A stretch of 64,000 nt of DNA from Psettodes erumei (GCA_016785225.1 JAFBJZ010000603.1:1465001-1529000), one strand, 5' to 3'; positions 11,174 through 22,007 are shown, counted from the stretch's first letter. Notes: generated by a model not told the origin, from the sequence alone. Translations and numbers: made by a program.

Positions 11174-12203
11174 CAGGGCTGTGCAATTAATCGAATTTTG
11201 ATCGCGTTTTCGATTTTCGTGTCAAACGATCTCCAATCTCATATAATCGAGTTGAAATGATTTATTATCCATTTTTCTTTGCACGATTTCTGAAAGAGAC
11301 ATTCCCTTCCACGAAGCGCCGAAAGGAGTTGTGTTGCGTTTGGTGTTCAAAAAAACAGCGCGAGTGAGATGGAGAGATGGCAGAGGGAGGGCAGAGTCGT
11401 TTGGTTGACAAAAAGGGTAGAAGAAGTTCTCTTGTATGGGAACGCTTTGGGTTCGAAGAATCCGACGAGGAGCAGCAGCAGCGTAATGTGCAAGATTTGC
11501 TGCAAGGTAATATCGGCGCCTCTTGGCAACACAGCAAATCTTTTCTAGCATCTTAAAACAAAAGCACAAAGTCACTCACGACAAATTAATGAAGAAACAA
11601 AAAGACAAAGAAAGTGCCACCTCCAGCAAGACGTCAACGCAGACTCAGCCATCGATCCTAGCCACACTGCACAATGCGACTCCTTATCCGACAAGTTTGG
11701 ATAGGCACAAGACGTTAACGTTTTTTAGCAAAAGATATGCAACCTATTAGTACAGTCGAGGGCGAGGGGTTGAAGAAGACAATCCATGCTTTTGATAAAC
11801 GTTATGCGTTGCCATCTCGGCACCATTTGGTTCTGCCAAACGTTTACCGACAGTGTCGAGAAGAAGTCACAAAAGAAGTGTCTAAAGCGGACGACTTCGC
11901 GGCGACGACAGATCTGTGGTCCAGCTGTACAGCGGAGCCGTACATTAACGATCCACTTCATCGACACGGAATTCAAATTGAAAGTAAAGTGTCTCCAGAC
12001 GGCGTTCATGCCATATTTGCAGCCTATGTTTATTTTCAATTTAGACGTTTTGCGTAAATTATCAACTAAGTGTTTTTGAGAGCGAGAGAGAGAGAAATAA
12101 ATGAATGAATGCCTCGTGTAACTAAAAAATTATCGTTTTAATTTCAATATTGACCAAAATAATCGTGATAATGATTTTTTTTTTCCATGATCGAGCAGCC
12201 CCA
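11174..12203 (+). mobile_element. Internally deleted ZBED/Ac-type hAT transposon, ~1.03 kb
   Basis: The left end reads CAGGGCTGTGCAATTAATCG and the right end is the imperfect complement (TGGGGCTGCTCGAT on the minus strand). The flanks carry 8-bp near-duplications, CTTGCCAC (11166-11173) and CTTGGCAC (12204-12211), with one mismatch. Both features fit hAT. Between the ends lies the 5' part of a ZBED-like transposase gene in broken frames. Most of the catalytic domain is missing, so an internal deletion has reduced the element from the usual 2.5 kb or more. Confidence 0.85.
11377..12060 (+). pseudogene. Broken ZBED-like hAT transposase (N-terminal part)
   Basis: A start at 11377 opens a frame leading into a BED-type zinc finger. 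The CxxC pair is visible at 11489-11500 in a shifted frame. The distal histidine (11549-11551) comes just after an in-frame stop, and the final QKHK follows in a third frame (His at 11565-11567). The frame 11737-12057 then continues with FDKRY and TTDLWSS, motifs typical of the start of the hAT catalytic region. A further frameshift moves the IHFID segment into the frame of 11786-12079. The remaining RNase-H-like core and the dimerisation domain are absent. It cannot encode a working transposase. Confidence 0.82.
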
Positions 12204-12504
12204 CTTGGCACACTGCACCAGTTTGTGCAGAATATAGGCTAAAAAAATGTGGCGCACATCGTAGCTCACGGCGAAGACTGGCCTCTTATAAAAAAAAATG
12301 ACTCGGTTGTCTGTGCAGCGAGCTTATTACGACCCACAGTTAGGTTTTATTGATAGGTGCCCTCTCATTAGTGCGACAATAACGAGGTTATGACGTTGTG
12401 GGAAGGTGGAAGTCAGGTGACGCGGTATAAAGGGCGCCGCAGCCCGCGTTGGCAACAGATTGGAATGGGGAGACGGCTGTTTTGTCTTCCGTGTGAAACC
12501 TTGG

Positions 12505-12720
12505 CTGATCCGAAACCGTGACTGCGTGTTTGTTAGTGTAACCATGACAACAAAGGCCCGCCACACCTTAAGAAAGTACTTATCTCGGCAAACCAACTCG
12601 AATAGTTATCATGCCTGAATCGAACCAGTCCATGACCACTGTGCAACATTAACCGCATGTTTTATATTATTGTTACCATGACAACGTAGGTATGCCGTGG
12701 CGCCGGTACACCCCTGTGGG
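12505..12720. repeat. Imperfect direct duplication containing two X-box-like motifs
   Basis: GTAACCATGACAAC (12538-12551) and GTTACCATGACAAC (12672-12685) lie 134 bp apart. Each is preceded by similar 'gc.tgttt.ta' sequence and followed by a similar 'aggy.ygcc' stretch, so this looks like an old tandem duplication. Each core closely resembles the imperfect palindrome bound by RFX factors. The region may be part of an unrecognised dispersed repeat. Confidence 0.5.
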
Positions 12721-13083
12721 TGCTATCTGAGGTTAACGTTGGAGGACTTGTTGCTCATAGCACAGCTCACTGAATCCATAGCTCCATTACATTTCCTGCT
12801 GCACTCTCCCTGCAGGAAATGGTAGTGACCATATAATATTAATATTAACTTTCCGTCATGTCGCACTGATTACTTTTTGTGTCTTGGGGCACAGTGCAAA
12901 GACTCTGAAAGCCCCTGTTTTATACTCCACAAATAGCGTATGTACAAGCTATTTGGGGCTTTTTACTCGAATTCCCTGGATTTAGATAGGGAGTCTCCCA
13001 TGTGCCGGCAAACGGTGGACAGAGCAGATAAGCAGAATATCACCGAGGCACACTCCTGTAGGCCCCAGTCAAGCATGAATCTC
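12721..13083. other. Noncoding stretch, nothing recognised
   Basis: This is mixed-composition DNA with closed frames and no recognised repeats. It ends in a T14 run (13084-13097) and pyrimidine-rich sequence. Confidence 0.5.
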
Positions 13084-13113
13084 TTTTTTTTTTTTTTCCT
13101 CTCTCCCCCTCAA

Positions 13114-13150
<37 letters not shown>
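13084..13150. repeat. Poly-T, CT-rich and (CA)n compound repeat
   Basis: T14 at 13084-13097 is followed by pyrimidine-rich sequence and a perfect CA run at 13123-13150. Confidence 0.93.
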
Positions 13151-13157
<7 letters not shown>

Positions 13158-13193
13158 CACCTGGTAACTTGCAGAAAGAAAACAGACACGGTT

Positions 13194-13545
13194 TTAAAAA
13201 AAAACCAAAACAGCCGGAAATGGCTCCATGTTCTGCATGATCTTCAGCTCAGCAGCACCGGCGAAATCCTCCGCTGATCCGTCTCCCGTCTCGTCCTCAT
13301 TAGCGTCAATCAGAACGACAGAGCACCGCGTTATTTCGGCGGCTCTCTGCGCCGACGCACTCCCACGCCAGCGTGAAGTTGTACTCCACCCGCCGCGTCC
13401 CGGTTGTGCCCGGGAGGTCGCCTCCCCGAAGCGACAGTCCCAGGAGGTGTCTTTACCAAGTCCCCGATCCAGTTCGCCCGCTCCTATTATCTGCCGCGGC
13501 CCGCAAAAACCGGCGGCCACAGGTGAAGGTCAGAAGAGATAATTG
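13194..13545. other. CpG-dense segment with overlapping open frames
   Basis: This isolated CpG-rich block sits in the otherwise A+T-leaning left part. The minus strand is open for 108 codons (13520-13194) and the plus strand for 104 codons (13228-13542). Neither matches a family I know and no convincing splice sites bound them. It may be a small CpG island or an unrecognised exon. Confidence 0.35.
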
Positions 13546-14372
13546 AGTGGGAAAATGACACTTTGCGGCTCTGCTCCCTCTGCACTGTGGTCGGATACAA
13601 CAGATGCATTCCCCCTCCCCCCCATGCCAGAATGACGGTCAGTTTCATCATCTGTTTCAGGGAAAGAATCATGGCGTCGGATATCAAAGAACAAGGCATC
13701 GTCCCCCCGTAGACGGAGACATCCTGTCTCAGCTGGACAAAGGCTTAGGGTTGGTTTCTGGTTAGTCGAGCTATCATGGCCCTTTATCTTACATTAGTAG
13801 TAGGATTCAGTGATGTCACACAGCTTTAAGGTGAATTTGCAAGGAGACAGACAGGATAGAAATCTGAGAAGATGAAACATCAGTAAGAATGTATATAGAA
13901 ATGCATTCGTAAAAGAAAGTAATGCCGTGGAAAAGTGGCAAATCTTGGTATAGTTCGATGAGGTGAATGCACGAGTTTTATCCAATTCACCGTATAGTGT
14001 TAGTATTAATCATCACCAGTGACAGTCCTGCTGTTTGCTATAGTGTGCAGGCAATAGAAGGACACTTTGGTGCAGTACCCTGCACGTGCGCGCGCTGGGC
14101 AGCGCGGAGCGGCACTCGGTCTCCATTACTGGAAGAGCAGGGGTGTCTGAGGGGAGCCGGGCGCGCTCAAGGTAGCATCATAGATTTGACCAGTCAGTCG
14201 TGCCGAGCGCTAAGTCCTTCATTTACCCCCCCCCCCACACATACCTCTACCTGCCAGCCTCACACCGGTGCCCTGCATGCACACAAACACACCTGAAGAC
14301 CCAAATACACGCATTAAACACGGCCGCGTGAGCACACAGACTTGTTTTATGTTTTATTCTCTCCGTCTCTGT
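13546..14372. other. Noncoding stretch, nothing recognised
   Basis: The stretch contains A+T-rich unique-looking sequence (13780-14030), a GC-rich patch around 14080-14180 and a C-run at about 14227-14236. No gene or repeat family was recognised. Confidence 0.5.
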
Positions 14373-14375
14373 CAG

Positions 14376-14402
14376 TCTCTCTCTCTCTCTCCCTCCCTCT
14401 CC

Positions 14403-14434
<32 letters not shown>
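14376..14434. repeat. (CT)n then (CA)n compound microsatellite
   Basis: CT units occupy about 14376-14400 and a CA run 14404-14434. Cysteine/valine and histidine/threonine-rich short frames across it are artefacts. Confidence 0.93.
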
Positions 14435-14436
<2 letters not shown>

Positions 14437-14639
14437 CCTTGTTTCCCAACTCACTCACTCCACCTCTTCAAACACACTATTTTAGCAGCCTTGAAAAGCT
14501 AAATGGTGTGAAGTTGAGTGTTGGTCCATCTGTCTCCTGGGTGTTTTGAAAGGGATGAGAAAGAGTGAGCGGTGAGAAGAACAGGGGAGGGGGGGGTTGG
14601 AAGAAGGGAGAAAAAAAAAGAAGTAAAAAAGGGAATTGG

Positions 14640-14760
14640 GTCAGGTCCATTAATATGAATCACCAGCAGAACCCCACAGTGGATCCATCTGTGGCTGTGC
14701 GCTGCCCAGAAACAATTTGCAGCCTCGACAACAGGGCATTAATAGGTGAATGGGGTTAAA
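14640..14760. promoter_or_regulatory. Candidate conserved noncoding block
   Basis: This compact, non-repetitive island contains CATTAATATGAATCAC, AACAATTTGCAG and GGGCATTAATAGG, which are homeodomain, SOX and ATTA-type cores. Regulatory function is inferred from texture. Confidence 0.3.
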
Positions 14761-15009
14761 AAAAAAATACTAAAGTCACGCATAGATTCCTGAACGCTCC
14801 CGCACATGGATCACATGGTTTCGTAGTTGGCCACCAGGTCAGAATTTCTGTTGCAGCGAAAAGTTAAGTGAGGCATGAAAACAGTAATTTCAAGGTGACA
14901 CGTTCCTCAGATTTCTTTTCTTTATTTCCTCCTCTTTCCACTTTAAAATAACACAAAGAGATAAAGGGCCTGAAGCAAAAGTTTTGGCACCCTGCGCGGT
15001 CGGTCCATA

Positions 15010-15428
15010 GCAACACCGCCCTTTGGCAAGTATCACAGCTTGTAAATGCTTTTTGTTGCAGCTAAGTCTTTCAATTCTTGTTTGCGGGATTTTTTTTTTT
15101 CTCCTCTCGCAGCGGGCTTCTTGTTCTGTGAGACTCCGGGGTCGTCTTGCGTGTGCTGCTCTTCTCCTCGGTCCACGCATTTTTCGATGCGCTCCAAAAC
15201 TTTCAGCGTTTTTACAGTTCGACGTTCGCTTCCACATTTTGCTGGTATCCAACTGAACGCATTCTTTCTACGTCACATGTTTCTAGCTTCAACCCCCGGC
15301 CCACAGCGCGACTGTTCCACCCTTTTGCGTAACGTGTGTTCTGCACCTGTTAAATCTAAACAACAGCTAGCTTGTTGTAAAGGGCTTGAGCAGTCAGACT
15401 GGGGTTTTATTTGCCTCCGCTGGTGCCG
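15010..15428 (-). pseudogene. Tc1-like transposase relic, C-terminal part
   Basis: On the minus strand the frame near 15010-15100 carries 'HLQAVILAKG', the usual end of Tc1-like transposases. At about 15220-15270, 'gacgttcgcttcc' and 'tgctggtatcc' are antisense landmarks of the catalytic domain. The frame is broken repeatedly. The 183-codon frame on the opposite strand (15046-15597) is an antisense artefact of this relic. Confidence 0.68.
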
Positions 15429-15429
15429 T

Positions 15430-16016
15430 CAGTCGGGGCTGATCGAGCGCACATCGGCGGGGGAAAAAAAAGACACAAAAGAAGGTAACGCTTTACCACT
15501 TTACATAAACTTCTTAATGCATTCACTTCACAAAGTTCGCAGCCTGGCTGAGAGCACTTCATTTTACCCGGCTTTTTTTTTTTTTTTCCTTTTTTAAAGA
15601 GGCGCCCAGAGGCTCCGTCGCAGGAAAAGTCCCCCTCAGGTGGCTCGTTGATGCCAGATGGTTCCAGCTCCGACTCCGCCTATAAATGTCCAACATTTGA
15701 AGCCATGTTACCGTTGCCTAGCTAATGTTAGTCAGACCGTCATCTCACAGTGTATTAATAACAATTAGCTGGCAATAAACATCAGTACAAACCCTTGCTC
15801 CATATTAGCATGGCAAATCTTCCACCCCGTCTCTTGTCTTTATTTTCCTCTCCTTCCTTTCTCCCCCTCCCGTCTCGTCCCCGCGTCCCGTATGTCGTTT
15901 TAAAATTAAAAGCCCCTTGCAGAGTGGTGTAATTGCGACTTCATGACATTGCAGCGGCGGCAATAATTTTGCGGCGGCGGGCTGCAGCTGACAAATGCGT
16001 GTCGAGGAAACACTGC
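15430..16016. other. Unrelated segment interrupting the Tc1-like element
   Basis: This ~585 bp separates two adjacent parts of the transposase gene. It contains a T-rich tract (15571-15596), an A+T-rich block (15735-15830) with TTAATAACAATTAG, and a pyrimidine-rich stretch (15830-15900). No terminal repeats or clear target duplication are visible at its edges. It could be a later insertion, or DNA placed there by rearrangement between two copies. Confidence 0.5.
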
Positions 16017-16270
16017 TACGAGCAGTTCTCTCTTCCAGACCTCAAGTTGACCTCCTCCATTGCCGTTAACTGCCGTTTCTTAATTACCCCGTGAACTGGG
16101 GAAGCAGCTACCTGAGAGCGCTCTGCTATCTTCTTATAGCGTTCTCCTGCTTTGCGGCCATCCGTTATTTTAATTTTCAGATTGCCAGGCAGCTGCTCGG
16201 CAGAGCCCCTGTAGCTGCTGATTGTTGGGACGAGGTTTGAGTGTTTATAGATCCGGTGCATTTGCATCAC
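16016..16270 (-). pseudogene. Tc1-like transposase relic, N-terminal DNA-binding part
   Basis: The 84-codon minus frame carries KAGERYKKIAERSQV followed by a PVHGVIKK segment and a LRSGR stretch. This is the layout of the paired-type helix-turn-helix and GRPR-like linker of Tc1-like transposases. The frame stops just before the interruption at 16016. Confidence 0.75.
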
Positions 16271-16387
16271 CTGGCCCTTTCAGAATGATGATCGCGAACA
16301 AGCCGTAGCCAGAACAAGCTAATTAAGGTCTGAGCCTTTGGTAAAATGATCTGAGAGCTCAAATCTTATGGCGTGCCCAAACTTTTT

Positions 16388-16745
16388 CTTTTTTTTTTCA
16401 TTCAAAAATTTTACAAAACAAAATGAACGCACCAAGTCTTCCTTCGGATGTTAAAAAGAACGATTTAGCTTGAACTCTATGTTGACGGGAGATCAGTTCA
16501 CCGTCTACTCACTTGACCACAGCAACGGCCATTTTGACCAGTGGTGGCCAGCCTCCTGCGTGCCAGCGTCAATCCACAGAGGACACTTGAAGAGTCACTT
16601 GAGGGATAAATGTATTCAGCACAACATGACAGTCGAAGGTCCAGGCTATTGGTGGTGAAATCAATTCTGCTTTTATGGGTGCTTTAAACGGTAAATGCCC
16701 CTCCTTTTAAAGCACAGCAACAGAGCCGGGGGCCGGCGTGCATCT
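16388..16745. other. Noncoding stretch, nothing recognised
   Basis: This stretch between the Tc1-like element and the CA repeat has only a 62-codon frame (16470-16658) without family resemblance. A T9 tract lies at about 16390-16398. Confidence 0.5.

Positions 16746-16776
<31 letters not shown>
16746..16776. repeat. (CA)n microsatellite
   Basis: A CA run of about 13 units ends with a GCACAC interruption. Confidence 0.95.
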
Positions 16777-16849
16777 TGGGTGCTGAATAATACAGCTCTG
16801 CCGTGCATGTTGTACATAGCAGAGGAGTAGATTTCCAGGAGGAGGAGTT

Positions 16850-17010
16850 TTGCTTTCGATTAAGAGCAGGTGTATATTATGAAAACCTCTTAACTTGTTG
16901 TGTAAAAGCATTTACTTACTGCCCATTTCTTAAACTCACAGTATAATTAAGCCTGTGAGGAAATATAGGAGGCCATGGCATAAACAGAGGGCCTTTTTAA
17001 ACTCAATTCC
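16850..17010. promoter_or_regulatory. Candidate conserved noncoding block
   Basis: This A+T-rich, repeat-free island contains CGATTAAGAG, 'cagtataattaagcctg' and 'ggccatggcataaac'. Homeodomain-type ATTA cores cluster in closed frames. Function is inferred. Confidence 0.3.
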
Positions 17011-17654
17011 AAAAAGTGCGGGACAGAGCATTTTGCTTATTCGGCACAGGCCGACGGAGAGAAGAAAGGATAAGATATTTTAAAATGAACAACTCCACCG
17101 TGGGGGTGTTCAGATGTGATGGATTTGCGCTTCGGCCGCTCCAGCACACGCCTCAGTTGATTTAGTGGCACGCGCTAATCTGTAATCTAAATCTAAAGCG
17201 CGTGCTTTGAAAACGCGGGTCCTGCTCTAAATGACAAGCGTCTGCCGCCGGTGGAAGTAATCCCGTCGCTGGCAGCAGCCCCGTCAGGAATGCAACAGAA
17301 TGAAAGAGCGGCGGATCGTGGCGGAGCCAGACGAGAGGGCCCACTTACGATGTGCTCGTTCAGTGTAGGACTAAGCGACGGATGCGAGTTTCATCATCAG
17401 AGGGCGCATGCAAGGCTCCGAGCACGAGGACCCTGCCTCCAATGCGACTGTGTCCACGGTGTCTGTGCGAGGGTGTATGATTTGAGACTGACCTTGAAAA
17501 ACTGCCCATGTGTACAGTACGTTGGAACAGTGTTGGCTTTCTTCAATTACTCCTCATGTTCATATTATCCATTTACAGACAACCCCCCGCCTTTTTTTTT
17601 TTTCTCTCCATTCATTCATTGGATAGAAAATCCATGCAGAAATATGTGGGTCAA

Positions 17655-17775
17655 ATATGTAAATAAATATAATAAATTATAATAATAATAAAATAGTATA
17701 ATTAAAGGGTTTTCAAGCATTAAAGAAAAGAAGTTATAATTATATAGTAATATTATAAAATAATAAAGTCAAGGC
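17655..17775. repeat. A+T-rich low-complexity tract
   Basis: The tract is made almost entirely of AATA, TAAT and TTATA units. No origin or transposon can be inferred from it. Confidence 0.8.
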
Positions 17776-18655
17776 AACAGCTGTGTATACGCAAATAATT
17801 CCTGTGAGGCATTAAGAGCAACAGTAATTGGATGAAATATTAAGACTGCATGGATCACAGTGCAGCCCCGAACAACTAATTACTCGCAATTTGAAATCTT
17901 CCCTGCCTTTCCTTCCAAGCGCTGGGTGTCACCCGTCGGTCAGCAGGACGTTTCTGTAAGGAAGCGAATCATTTAAAACTCAAATAACTTCAGTTTGATC
18001 TACATATTCTTTCATACGTCGGAATAAGCGCATAAAAAGATGCTGGAAATAGTTCAAATTCAGTGCAGTGGCTGACACCGTGGTGTCGAATCGGCATTCA
18101 TGTGACAAAAACTTCACACTGGACGACAAATGGCGACTTTTGGCGTTTGACTGAACGATCCCGCAGGTTTGTAGCTTTGGTCACCACATCGTGAAAAGGT
18201 GAAATAATCAGATATTTAAGAGTGACTATGCCATGCCTCATCATGCAACTTAACTCATATGTTTTGCTCTTGATCGTTATTTTCTCGCTTCTGGCAGAAT
18301 TATTTTGATACCCTGTCAAAAATACTTTCAATGACCATAAAAGTCTCCCCGCATGTTGCCATATTCGGGCTCCCAGAAGACCATAATCGGTTTACCTCTA
18401 TCCAGTTACATATTTTAGCTTTTACTTCCTTATTAGCAAGACACCATCTTCTTTTTTAATTGGAAGTCAACTAAAGCCTCCTCAAGCACTCAGTGGCTCA
18501 ATGACACCACGTCTTTTCTAAAGCTGGAGAAGATGAAATATTGAGTGGAAGGTAACTCCAGGAAATAAATTTTCTAACAAGTGGCCTCCCTTCTTAACAT
18601 TTTTTCACTCTGTTTGGTTATAACCTGTAGCTAAAACACTTATTCACTTATTACA
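17776..18655. other. Noncoding stretch with enhancer-like texture
   Basis: The sequence is unique-looking and mostly A+T-rich, with the short motif 'caactaattactcgc' (17872-17886). A 77-codon minus frame (18098-18331) has no known resemblance. Nothing firmer can be said. Confidence 0.4.
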
Positions 18656-18679
18656 TTCAAGAATTCTTTTCTTTTTTTA

Positions 18680-18954
18680 AATTTAAATTTTTTTTTTTTT
18701 TTTTTGATTTGCGCATTGTTTTTTTTGTCACCTGATCATGTTCCTATTGGGCCACAAATAAAAAATAAGAAAACGTCCTCGGAGCCAGACCGTAAGTCTT
18801 GCCCTTTACTCATCATGATGCACAATATTTCCATTGTATCGATATATTTATATTTTCAATTGTGATGTGTTGTGATACTCAGTGTAATTATAACATTGGT
18901 TCCTGTTCTAATGTGCCTTACCTCCTAATAAAAAATATTAACAAAAAAAAAAAA
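18680..18954 (+). repeat. Poly-T rich region ending in AATAAA plus poly-A
   Basis: A T-rich tract near 18690-18706 is followed by unique sequence, then 'aataaaaaatattaac' and an A12 run (about 18943-18954). A polyadenylation-like hexamer followed by an A tail is the signature of a retroposed copy. No source gene, LINE or SINE body was recognised and no target duplication was found. Confidence 0.3.
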
Positions 18955-18955
18955 C

Positions 18956-19789
18956 AGTGACTGATTCACCTTGCTGCAGCACCATGGTGGGACCTCGGGG
19001 GTCCTTTTGATGATGTCGCAGACAAAAACGCCTTCTTGACCTTGTCATGCCTAATACATGCCTCCATGTATTTCAAGGAAAAAAAATGTCCTCCGTTATT
19101 CCTATGCCTAAGAAAAACAAGACATTTTCCTTTAAATATAACTCTCCCAACACTCATTCGAACATGTCAAGGAAAACTAATATGATTATTTCTCAGTTTG
19201 GACCGTTATATTTTATACTCCCAAAGCTTATTTGAATCATTAAAGTAGGTACTGTAGTTTTATTTAATATCTTTTTTTATGTATACGAAACCACTTTTGT
19301 AAATTTTAATTTGGTGGACGTGCCTCGTCTTTGACCCACATTCCAAAGTATATGTGAAGCTAATACAAGACAAGACAAGCTGTCTGAATTAATCACGTCA
19401 AGTGAGTACTTTCCAAAGTTACCGTCCCTTTAGGAAAGAAGCTGTGAATGGCGAGTAATTGTCTTTTACCTGGCGGGTGCTTTTCTCCGCTGCGCTCCTG
19501 TCTTGGCGGACTCTCATGACGGGGTGTTCCTCAGATTCTTATGGTCCGGCCGTCGCATAAAAAAGCGCCGCTCGGTTGCTTTGAATTCTCGTCTGCTTCA
19601 GAGGTCCCCTGCGAGAAGGTGCCGAGGTGACGCCGCCAGGCCCCGAGCTGACCGTAGACCGTAACCGCTTCATCAGAGGCACCAGACTGGCTGAAATGGC
19701 ATTACCCCCCCTGTAAACGATGATCGTTTTGACGCCCACGTGGTTCGGCACGATTTTCTGGGCTGAGACACAATCTATGACGCTTGGCA
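18956..19789. other. Noncoding stretch at the composition change
   Basis: The sequence passes from A+T-leaning to CpG-rich around 19.45-19.6 kb. A 124-codon minus frame (19539-19913) spans the change but matches nothing I know. Confidence 0.45.
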
Positions 19790-19930
19790 CATTTCTACAT
19801 GTGCTGTTAACAGTCCTAATTAGCGAGGCTACAGCAACAGGCGGGAGCGATGGCATCGGTCCCTGCTTGTGTCTCACATTAATCAGCGCGGTGGAAAACC
19901 ACGAGTAAATCAAATTTCTTATCCTCCTCC
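19790..19930. promoter_or_regulatory. Candidate conserved noncoding block
   Basis: The block contains 'ctgttaacagtcctaatta' (19803-19821) and CATTAATCAGC in non-repetitive sequence. These are HNF1/homeodomain-like cores. Function is inferred. Confidence 0.27.
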
Positions 19931-21970
19931 TTGATGCCAGATAGAAACTGCTACTGGTAGCTGACGTTTTCGGCGCCTTTTATCGGCTGAAAGCGACCAT
20001 ACCGCAGCTGTCGGTGATTTGCCGTCAAATCTGCCAAGGTCAATTTGCGCATTTTTTCGGCAGTCCGATGGATGTTTGACGCCGGTTTCAAAGATCTCGT
20101 CGCGAGATCACGGGACGGACGGCTCTGGGAGAGATGGAACTCCCGCTAACCTCAAAAGTTTACACACCGCGTGGCTAAGGTGCTCTGGTCGTTCAGCTGA
20201 TGAGGGACTTGTGCGTATAGTGCGTACTTATGTGCATTGCCTGCGGGCCGTCACCAAGGCTTGTTAGGCTCGTGCTGGGCCAGCCGCTTGTTAAACCGAG
20301 TTTTTGTTGTCCGTTTCTACGTGCGTCGGCGCTCGCGGAAGGATTTGGAGCCGCTTACAGGTTTTTAAAGGACCTGTTCTGAGTAACCAATTATGACAAT
20401 TTACCCATTTGCCTGTAGCCATATTTAAATTGCAGCGCTCTCAAGGCAAAGACAGCAGTCATACCCAGTGTGACAGAACCATACTCTGGCCGGGAAGAGA
20501 AATGTCGTGCCGAGCCCAGTTTTTTGATATATTGAAATTACTCAAGCTCCAGCAATTTCCCATGACGTGTATTCTGGAGACTGTGCGTCTTTCTGAAAAT
20601 ATGCTGCCGGGCCCTCCGTGACTTATTTGATGCAGTACCTCACGGCCGTAGGACAGTTCCAAAACAAAGGAATGCGCGGACAGATGTTGTTCTCCGAGTT
20701 TACTCACAGATGAGGATGAATGTAGAGTCCCAAGGCCCGCCGCGAGAGTGATGCATCACGTCTACGGGGTGCTCTAGGTATAACGCGCTATAAAATTGTG
20801 CTGACTAAACCGGTTGCGAGAACAAATAACTGCGCATCCCGACTGATCATGAGACTTCAAGTGCGCAGCCTCTGTCGAACTTTAAATCTGCCCTCTCTGG
20901 GCGCGTGTGTCCCTCAGAAGTTTGTTCTCTCCAGGACGGCTCGAGGGGGGGAATAAAAAAAAAAAAGGACCATCCCCGGCATCCTCGGGTTTGGTAATCA
21001 CAAGCACCGGGCCGGTAATGTGCATCCAGGCTGAGATTAGATCTCCCTCAGTCCAGCGTGAGTGAAAACATTACGGGGCGTATTTAGGGAAGCTGTCAAA
21101 GCTGTCCCTTCCAGACTGTGTTCAATTCCAACTCCAGCCCCCCAGGGGTGGTGTCTGGGAATTAGAGCCGTCTCATGCTCTCTCACCCACCCACCTGCAC
21201 ACAAATTCACACGCGCGTGCGCACACGCACACACACCCGCTGGCCATGACCCATCTGGTTTCCTTCTACTTCTGAGGTTTCCCATGTCTGATAAGGGAGC
21301 CAGAGCTGGTTAGCTGACAAAAATACATTTAATTACCCTCCAGCAACACACATACCCAGACAGTCAGGCAGATGGACAAACAGACACACACTGTCTCTGT
21401 CTCTCACCTTGCTTTCTGGCCTTTCCACCATCTCATCACCTGTCTCGCTCTGACAGCCTTATGTAAGTGTCCTGAGGCAGGGTGAAATCTCACTGTGCTC
21501 TATCCGCACGCACGCACACACAAGCAGTCTTGTCTCTGTGACTTCAGAGGACATTGCATTGACTTACTTGAACCACAACCACTACTTTCCTAGCCTAAAA
21601 ACATGTCCTCGGCTTAATGGCAACGATTTACATGATGGTGACTTGCTTTTTTTGTCCCCAAAAGGAAGACAAGTCCCCGTAATGTGACTTTGTAAACACA
21701 TTTAGGTCCCCACAACATGACTAATTTCACTTACTACACACACACTTGAGCAAGGGCTTGTCCAGAACTAGTTTCTTTTTGGTGGAGTGGTGGGTGGGTG
21801 GGGGGGGGTCAGTCTGTGAAATGGCCTGTCCATCCACTTTAGCTTGTTAAAAGTCTTGGGGGAATAGATTGACTGTGACATGTCTGGTCCACCTGTCTAT
21901 GTGGAGATGGTTACATAATGAGTCAGTTTGGAGGTCTGGAGATTGGCTGATGGGTCAGATGGAAGGTGTG

Positions 21971-21974
<4 letters not shown>
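19931..21974. other. CpG-rich noncoding stretch, nothing recognised
   Basis: Frames up to 83 codons occur on both strands without family resemblance. An A12 run lies at about 20956-20967 and short CA runs near 21190-21240 and 21510-21530. An A+T-rich island at about 20380-20440 could be regulatory. Confidence 0.45.

Positions 21975-22007
<33 letters not shown>

Larger units (their letters stand above)
14975..16387 (-). mobile_element. Tc1-like transposon, decayed and interrupted, ~1.41 kb
   Basis: The left end (GCAAAAGTTTTGGCACCC, from 14975) and the complement of the right end (AAAAAGTTTGGGCACGCC, 16369-16386) form a matching inverted pair. Between them, landmarks of a common fish Tc1-like transposase gene lie in order on the minus strand: the N-terminal helix-turn-helix (16016-16270), a central piece (about 15220-15428) and the C-terminal tail (about 15010-15220). 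About 585 bp at 15430-16016 does not belong to the element. Many differences from the family pattern are A/T to G/C. The element cannot move or encode transposase. Confidence 0.8.

Noticed and set aside
15046..15597. 183-codon + strand frame
   Set aside because: Much of it is antisense to a decayed Tc1-like transposase gene, and it ends in a poly-T tract read as phenylalanines.
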